A stretch of DNA of 56,543 nt from positions 1-56,543 of the forward strand of contig JAEZKB010000031.1 of the NCBI GenBank assembly GCA_023415605.1, read 5' to 3'. The notes below the pieces were generated by a model. It was not told where the DNA came from. It worked only from the letters and a program-made list of their open reading frames with translations, and did no database searches. The stretch's first letter is position 1, and the number at the start of each line of letters is the position of its first letter. Source of the stretch: Pseudomonadota bacterium (lineage in GTDB: Bacteria > Pseudomonadota > Alphaproteobacteria > Rhizobiales > Devosiaceae). The translations under genes and the position numbers were made by a program. This document shows, piece after piece, positions 52,563 to 56,543 of the stretch.

Positions 52563-53645
52563 ATGGCGGAAATTCAGCTTCAGTCGGTGACCAAGAGCTT
52601 CCAGTCGCTGGAGGTCATCCACGGCATCGATCTCACCATCCAGGACGGCTCTTTTACCGTCTTCGTCGGCCCTTCCGGATGCGGAAAATCCACGCTCTTG
52701 AGGATGATGGCGGGCCTCGAAGAGGTCACCTCCGGCGAAGTCCGCATCGATGGCACCCGCTGCGATCACCTGCTCCCGTCTGCCCGCGGCATGGCCATGG
52801 TGTTCCAGTCCTACGCCCTCTATCCGCACATGACGGTAGCGCAGAACCTCAAATTTGGGCTGGAGAATCAACGGCTTCCAAAATCCGAGATTGAGGCGAG
52901 GGTAAGCAAGGCCGCCGACATCCTGCAGATCGGTCACCTGCTGGCGCGCCGTCCGAGCCAGTTGAGTGGCGGCCAGAGCCAGCGCGTCGCCATCGGCCGT
53001 GCCATCGTCAAGGAACCCAAGGCCTTCCTCTTCGACGAACCGCTCTCTAACCTCGATGCCGAGCTGCGCGTGAAAATGCGCGGCGAGTTGATCGCGCTGC
53101 ACCAGCGCCTCGGCTCCACCATGGTCTACGTCACCCACGACCAGGTCGAAGCCATGACCATGGCTGACCAGATTGTCGTTCTAAATGAAGGCCGTATCGA
53201 ACAGGTCGGCTCACCGGTGGAGCTTTACGCGCAGCCGAAAAACCTGTTCGTCGCGCACTTCATCGGCGCCCCGCAAATGAACACGGTCAAGGGTGTGGTC
53301 CGCGGCGATGCGGTAGAGACCAACGGCATCCGCATCGCACTGCCGGGCCGCAAGCTGCGAGATGGCGCAGAGATCACGCTGGGCATCCGCCCCGAGCATG
53401 TCGAGATCGGTCAGGGCGACTTCGAAGTCACCGCCGAGACCACGGAGGTTCTGGGTTCCGAAACCATCGTCCACGGCCGCACCACCGGTGGTGATCCCTT
53501 CGCCCTGGCACTACGCGGCATCAGCCGCATCGCCGCGGGCGACAAGGTGAAGCTCGGCTTTCCGCCGCACTTCGTGCATCTCTTCGATGCATCGGGGCAG
53601 GCGATCGCGCCAATCGAGAACTGGCGCGACGCCTATCTGACCTGA
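52563..53645 (+). CDS. UgpC/MalK-type sugar ABC ATPase 2
   Basis: A 360-aa ATPase with Walker A GPSGCGKST, signature LSGGQSQRVAIGRAI, Walker B FLFDEPLSNLDA, THDQVEAMTMADQ and a C-terminal TOBE-type domain (LGIRPEHVEIG). It lies two bases after the GH116 stop and completes the importer operon. As the third importer (54.7-56.5 kb) lacks an ATPase in this window, this protein could serve both. Confidence 0.93.
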   Translation: MAEIQLQSVTKSFQSLEVIHGIDLTIQDGSFTVFVGPSGCGKSTLLRMMAGLEEVTSGEVRIDGTRCDHLLPSARGMAMVFQSYALYPHMTVAQNLKFGLENQRLPKSEIEARVSKAADILQIGHLLARRPSQLSGGQSQRVAIGRAIVKEPKAFLFDEPLSNLDAELRVKMRGELIALHQRLGSTMVYVTHDQVEAMTMADQIVVLNEGRIEQVGSPVELYAQPKNLFVAHFIGAPQMNTVKGVVRGDAVETNGIRIALPGRKLRDGAEITLGIRPEHVEIGQGDFEVTAETTEVLGSETIVHGRTTGGDPFALALRGISRIAAGDKVKLGFPPHFVHLFDASGQAIAPIENWRDAYLT

Positions 53646-53646
53646 C

Positions 53647-54693
53647 TTACTTCGACTTGAACTCGAGCATGCGAAGCAGGCCCTGCATATAGCCGATGGC
53701 GTGGGCGCGGCCGCGATGGTTCCAGTCGCTGTCGCCGTCCATCTTGGGCACGTGGTCGTCGAGCAGGAAGCCCTCGAACCCGGTTTCGGCCAGAAGCGCG
53801 ATCACCTCGGCCGGATCGTAGTTGCCGTCGCCGATGAAGCACTCGACAAAGTTCGGCACCGTGCCCTGCACGTCGCGGAAGTGGATGTAGGAGATCGCCT
53901 GCTTGGGCGCGAAGTAGCGGATCATCTCTTCGACATTGGCCTTGCCGCCGGCCATTTCGGAGCAGCAGCCGAGGCAGAGGTCGAGCGACCAGGCCGGTGA
54001 GCGGCCGAGCATCTCATAGGCCTTGATGAAGTTCGCCGGCTTCCAGAACAGCCGCGCCACGCCGCCGAGCATCGGCACCGGCGGATCATCGGGATGGAGC
54101 GCGAGTTTGATCCCTTCTTCCTCGGCGACCGGCAGTACGGCCCGCATGAAATACTCGTAGTTCGACCACATCTGCTCTTCCGAGATGAATGGTCCATCCT
54201 TGCCGAAGAGCGGCATCGAGGATGCGCGGCCGAGCGTCGTCGGCATGAAGCTCCGGAGTTTTTCGAGATCGTCGATATGCGCCTCGACGACGCTCATGTC
54301 GAACTGGCGAGCGGTGGCGCCGCCCCGGGTCTGGCCGTTGCGATCGGTGGTCCACACCGAGTTCGGCATGAAGTGGAGGCCGAGCACCGGCACGCCGGCG
54401 CGAGCAACGGCGCGGATCGTCGCCTGGTAGTTCTCGATCTGCTCGTCGCGGCCCTCAAGGCCCATCATCGCCTTGTGGTAGAAGTGCGTCGGGACGTTCT
54501 CGATCGCTTCGAACTTGAGCCCCGCTTCCTCGGTCTTCCTGACCAGTTCGCGCACATCCTTTTCCTCCCAGCGGCTGTCGCCGGGCAGGGTAGGGTTGTT
54601 CATCTGCAGGCCGGTGGCACCGATCTGCTTGGCAAAGCGTAGCCTTTCCTCGGTAAGTTCGTGGAACTGGCCCACGGCGACCCTGATCGTCAT
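53647..54693 (-). CDS. uxuA: mannonate dehydratase-like enzyme (UxuA family)
   Basis: A 348-aa TIM-barrel enzyme of the UxuA family. D-mannonate dehydratase turns D-mannonate into 2-keto-3-deoxygluconate. Marks include LHPDDPPVPMLGGVARLF, SYIHFRDVQGTVPNF and the C-terminal DDHVPKMDGDSDWNHRGRAHAIGYMQGLL, with the metal-binding Cys/His/Asp pattern of the family (LDLCLGCCSEM). The start is the ATG with AAAGGA upstream; a TTG six bases before is less likely. It ends two bases from the convergent ATPase gene and is transcribed with the two permeases above it. Confidence 0.85.
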   Translation of the reverse strand: MTIRVAVGQFHELTEERLRFAKQIGATGLQMNNPTLPGDSRWEEKDVRELVRKTEEAGLKFEAIENVPTHFYHKAMMGLEGRDEQIENYQATIRAVARAGVPVLGLHFMPNSVWTTDRNGQTRGGATARQFDMSVVEAHIDDLEKLRSFMPTTLGRASSMPLFGKDGPFISEEQMWSNYEYFMRAVLPVAEEEGIKLALHPDDPPVPMLGGVARLFWKPANFIKAYEMLGRSPAWSLDLCLGCCSEMAGGKANVEEMIRYFAPKQAISYIHFRDVQGTVPNFVECFIGDGNYDPAEVIALLAETGFEGFLLDDHVPKMDGDSDWNHRGRAHAIGYMQGLLRMLEFKSK

Positions 54694-54726
54694 CGTCAAA
54701 ATTCCTTTGGTGGTGAGATTGATCCG

Positions 54727-55581
54727 TCAGCCCTTGACCCCGCCTTCGGTCATCCCGGCGACCATGAAGCGTTGAGCGACGAAGTAGAGGATCATCAGCG
54801 GCACCGATGAGATGACGGCGCCAGCCATCAGTGGCCCCCAGGGGAGCACATCGCTGGTGATGAGGTAGTTGAGCGCGAGCGGCGCGGTGCGCACGCTCTC
54901 CGACGTGGTAAGCACGAGCGCGAAGAGCAGTTCGTTCCAGGCCCCTGTGAACGTGAAGATCGCGACGGCCGCGAGTCCGGGTGCCGAAAGCGGCAGTACG
55001 ATGCGGAAGAGCGCGCCGAAGCGGGTCAGCCCGTCGATCATGCCCTGCTCCTCGAGTTCGCGCGGCACGCCGCGGAAATAGCCCTGAAGCAGCCAGGTCG
55101 AGAGCGGCAGCGAAAAGGTGAGGTAGACGAGGATCAGCCCGTGCAGTGAATTGCCAAGCTTGAGCTGAGCCATCACGATCGAGAGCGGGATGAAGAGCAG
55201 CGAGCCGGGCGTCAGATAGGCGAAGAGGATCAGCCGGCCGATGACACCGCGGAAGCGATAGCGGAACCGCACCATCGAATAGGCGGCAAAGCTGGAGATC
55301 ACCACCGAGATGATCGTTACGGTGAACGCGACGATGAGACTGTTGCGGATGGCGAGCAGGAAGTCGCCGTCGGCCAGGAGTTTCTCAAAATTGTTCAGAG
55401 TGAAGCGCGATGGCCAGAGCGAGGGCACGCGCAGGATGTCGCGCGGCAGCTTCAGCGACGTCGCCACCATCCAGTAGATCGGGAACAGCACGAGGATCAC
55501 TGCCACGGCCAGTGCGACATAGGAGAAAATGCGGCCGATGCGATGGTTCCGGCTGGCGCTGGTGGTCGTGCCGCTCATCAC
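54727..55581 (-). CDS. ABC sugar permease 3b (MalG-like)
   Basis: A 284-aa permease with six helices. The EAA loop is RELEEQGMIDGLTRFGALFRIVLPLSAPGL, and it ends with AQRFMVAGMTEGGVKG. Its start overlaps the stop of permease 3a. It belongs to a third CUT1 importer read towards the GH116 operon; the SBP and perhaps the regulator are beyond the window end. Confidence 0.9.
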   Translation of the reverse strand: MMSGTTTSASRNHRIGRIFSYVALAVAVILVLFPIYWMVATSLKLPRDILRVPSLWPSRFTLNNFEKLLADGDFLLAIRNSLIVAFTVTIISVVISSFAAYSMVRFRYRFRGVIGRLILFAYLTPGSLLFIPLSIVMAQLKLGNSLHGLILVYLTFSLPLSTWLLQGYFRGVPRELEEQGMIDGLTRFGALFRIVLPLSAPGLAAVAIFTFTGAWNELLFALVLTTSESVRTAPLALNYLITSDVLPWGPLMAGAVISSVPLMILYFVAQRFMVAGMTEGGVKG

Positions 55582-56486
55582 TCTTCCCTCCGCATCATCA
55601 GCGATGTGGCGAAGATGACGAGGATACCGAGCACAGGCAGCATGTAGACCGAGACTGCGGCGGCTTCGCCGATGCGCTGTGTCTGCATGCCGAAGTAGGC
55701 CAAGACCGGGAAAACCATGGTGGCATCGGACGGGCCCCCGGCAGTCAAGAGCCAGACATGCTCGAAGCCGTTGGCGGTCCAGATCGAAGAGAGCAGGGTC
55801 GTGACGATGATCACCGGCAGGATGCCCGGAATGGTGACGTTCCAGAAGCGCTGCCAGGCGGTGGCGCCATCGACAATGGCGGCCTCGTGCAACTCCTTGG
55901 GGACCGACTGCAGCGCGGCGAGGATGGAGACGAACCAGAACGGGAAGCCGCGCCAGACTGAGGCGATGATCACCGAGGCCATCGCCGTCTGTCGCGTGCC
56001 GAGCCAGTCGACTGTGCCCTCGTAGAGCCCGGTCTGATTGAGTATGAGATTAATGCCGCCACCGATCGGCTGATAGAGCACGCGCCAGGTCAGAAAGGCG
56101 ACGAAGGCCGGCATGGCCCAGGGCAGCATCAGGAACGACCGGAACAGCCCGCGGCCAGGCAGGTTCTGATGCACCAGCAGCGCTAGTCCCAGGCCTATGG
56201 CGAGCTTGAGCGCGTCGGAAACCAGAACAATGGTGATGGTGTTCCAGATCGCGGCCCAGAAAGTAGCGGTGCCGGCCAGGTATTGGAAGTTCTTGAAGCC
56301 GATGAAGTTGCCGGCGCTGCCGACCACCATGTCGGTGAACGACACCCAGACGGCAAAAAGAAATGGATAGGCGACGAGCCCCAGGATCAGCAGCACTACC
56401 GGCGCGACGAGCGCATAGGCGAAGAGCTTGGTGCGAACGCTGCCGGCAAGACCGGTACGGGTTCGTTTGTCTGCCGCGACAGCCAT
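55578..56486 (-). CDS. ABC sugar permease 3a (MalF-like)
   Basis: A 302-aa permease with the EAA loop KELHEAAIVDGATAWQRFWNVTIPGILPVI. It is the first gene of the third importer group that lies in the window; an SBP gene would be expected upstream, past 56543. A related permease gene, 3b, follows with an ATGA-type overlap. Confidence 0.88.
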   Translation of the reverse strand: MAVAADKRTRTGLAGSVRTKLFAYALVAPVVLLILGLVAYPFLFAVWVSFTDMVVGSAGNFIGFKNFQYLAGTATFWAAIWNTITIVLVSDALKLAIGLGLALLVHQNLPGRGLFRSFLMLPWAMPAFVAFLTWRVLYQPIGGGINLILNQTGLYEGTVDWLGTRQTAMASVIIASVWRGFPFWFVSILAALQSVPKELHEAAIVDGATAWQRFWNVTIPGILPVIIVTTLLSSIWTANGFEHVWLLTAGGPSDATMVFPVLAYFGMQTQRIGEAAAVSVYMLPVLGILVIFATSLMMRREE

Positions 56487-56513
56487 TGGGCCTCGATGAA
56501 TAAGCAGGATGGG

Positions 56514-56543
56514 ACCGGGGGGGGGGGGGGCGGCGGGGGGGGG
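56514..56543. other. poly-G low-complexity contig end
   Basis: The last ~27 bases are G with only two C. Such ends commonly come from two-colour sequencing or assembly noise. No biological meaning should be read into them. Confidence 0.7.

Overview
The window is a GC-rich (mid-60s % by eye) bacterial chromosome segment, most likely from an alphaproteobacterium of the Hyphomicrobiales and perhaps Devosiaceae-like. This is an inference from the gene families (BioY, YjgN/DUF898, DUF1499, CrtW/CrtZ with type 2 IDI, UgpC-type sugar ABC systems), the dense ATGA/GTGA gene overlaps and the GC-rich interspersed palindromic repeats. The last ~27 bases are almost pure G and look like a contig-end artefact.

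Layout. (1) 1-8.1 kb, housekeeping and small membrane functions: pdxH, a YjgN-like membrane protein, an M48 protease, a DUF1499 protein, an MBL-fold hydrolase, bioY, a 29-codon membrane miniprotein not previously delimited, a secreted FecR-like protein, and a tetR-GFA pair. (2) 8.2-18.1 kb, a complete astaxanthin-type carotenoid locus: crtY-crtI-crtB on +, facing crtE-ABC ATPase-ABC permease-crtW-crtZ on -, then a divergent idi2-unknown pair on +. The embedded ABC-2 transporter and the unknown 230-aa protein are translationally coupled to carotenoid genes and are the best candidates for something undescribed. (3) 18.1-29.1 kb, a redox/stress accessory block: PQQ-type sugar dehydrogenase, DUF983, Trx2-like thioredoxin, Crp/Fnr regulator, stress-type membrane protein, a cNMP-binding/TrxR-like flavoprotein lacking the redox CxxC, aldo/keto reductase and aldehyde dehydrogenase. 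The block is decaying or contains errors: a DUF1931 gene and a dnaK gene are joined tail to tail with both 3' parts missing, two genes carry single-base frameshifts, and one small gene has a degenerate second copy.

(4) 29.5-40.6 kb, a LacI-controlled sugar locus: regulator, CUT1 ABC importer, GH63-like hydrolase, PIG-L deacetylase, and a convergent operon of alcohol dehydrogenase, Gfo/Idh oxidoreductase and GH36 alpha-galactosidase. Both transcription units carry the same AAACGTTTGCA operator-like site, so they look like one regulon. A remnant of a GDSL/SGNH hydrolase lies inside it. (5) 40.9-45.3 kb: a VOC protein, a small hypothetical gene, a 1001-aa hybrid histidine kinase, tRNA-Gln(TTG) and tRNA-Pro(CGG). 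(6) 45.3-56.5 kb: a second LacI gene divergent from a CUT1 importer operon with a GH116 beta-glucosidase and its own ATPase, with two perfect CGAAACGTTTCG operators between them. A convergent third operon follows (two permeases and a mannonate-dehydratase-like enzyme), whose start lies beyond the window.

Together the window describes a pigmented, oxidative-stress-adapted heterotroph that imports plant- or algal-type oligosaccharides or glycosides and hydrolyses them in the cytoplasm. The GH63, GH36 and GH116 enzymes show no signal peptide. Products are recognised by eye from motifs; no database search was possible.
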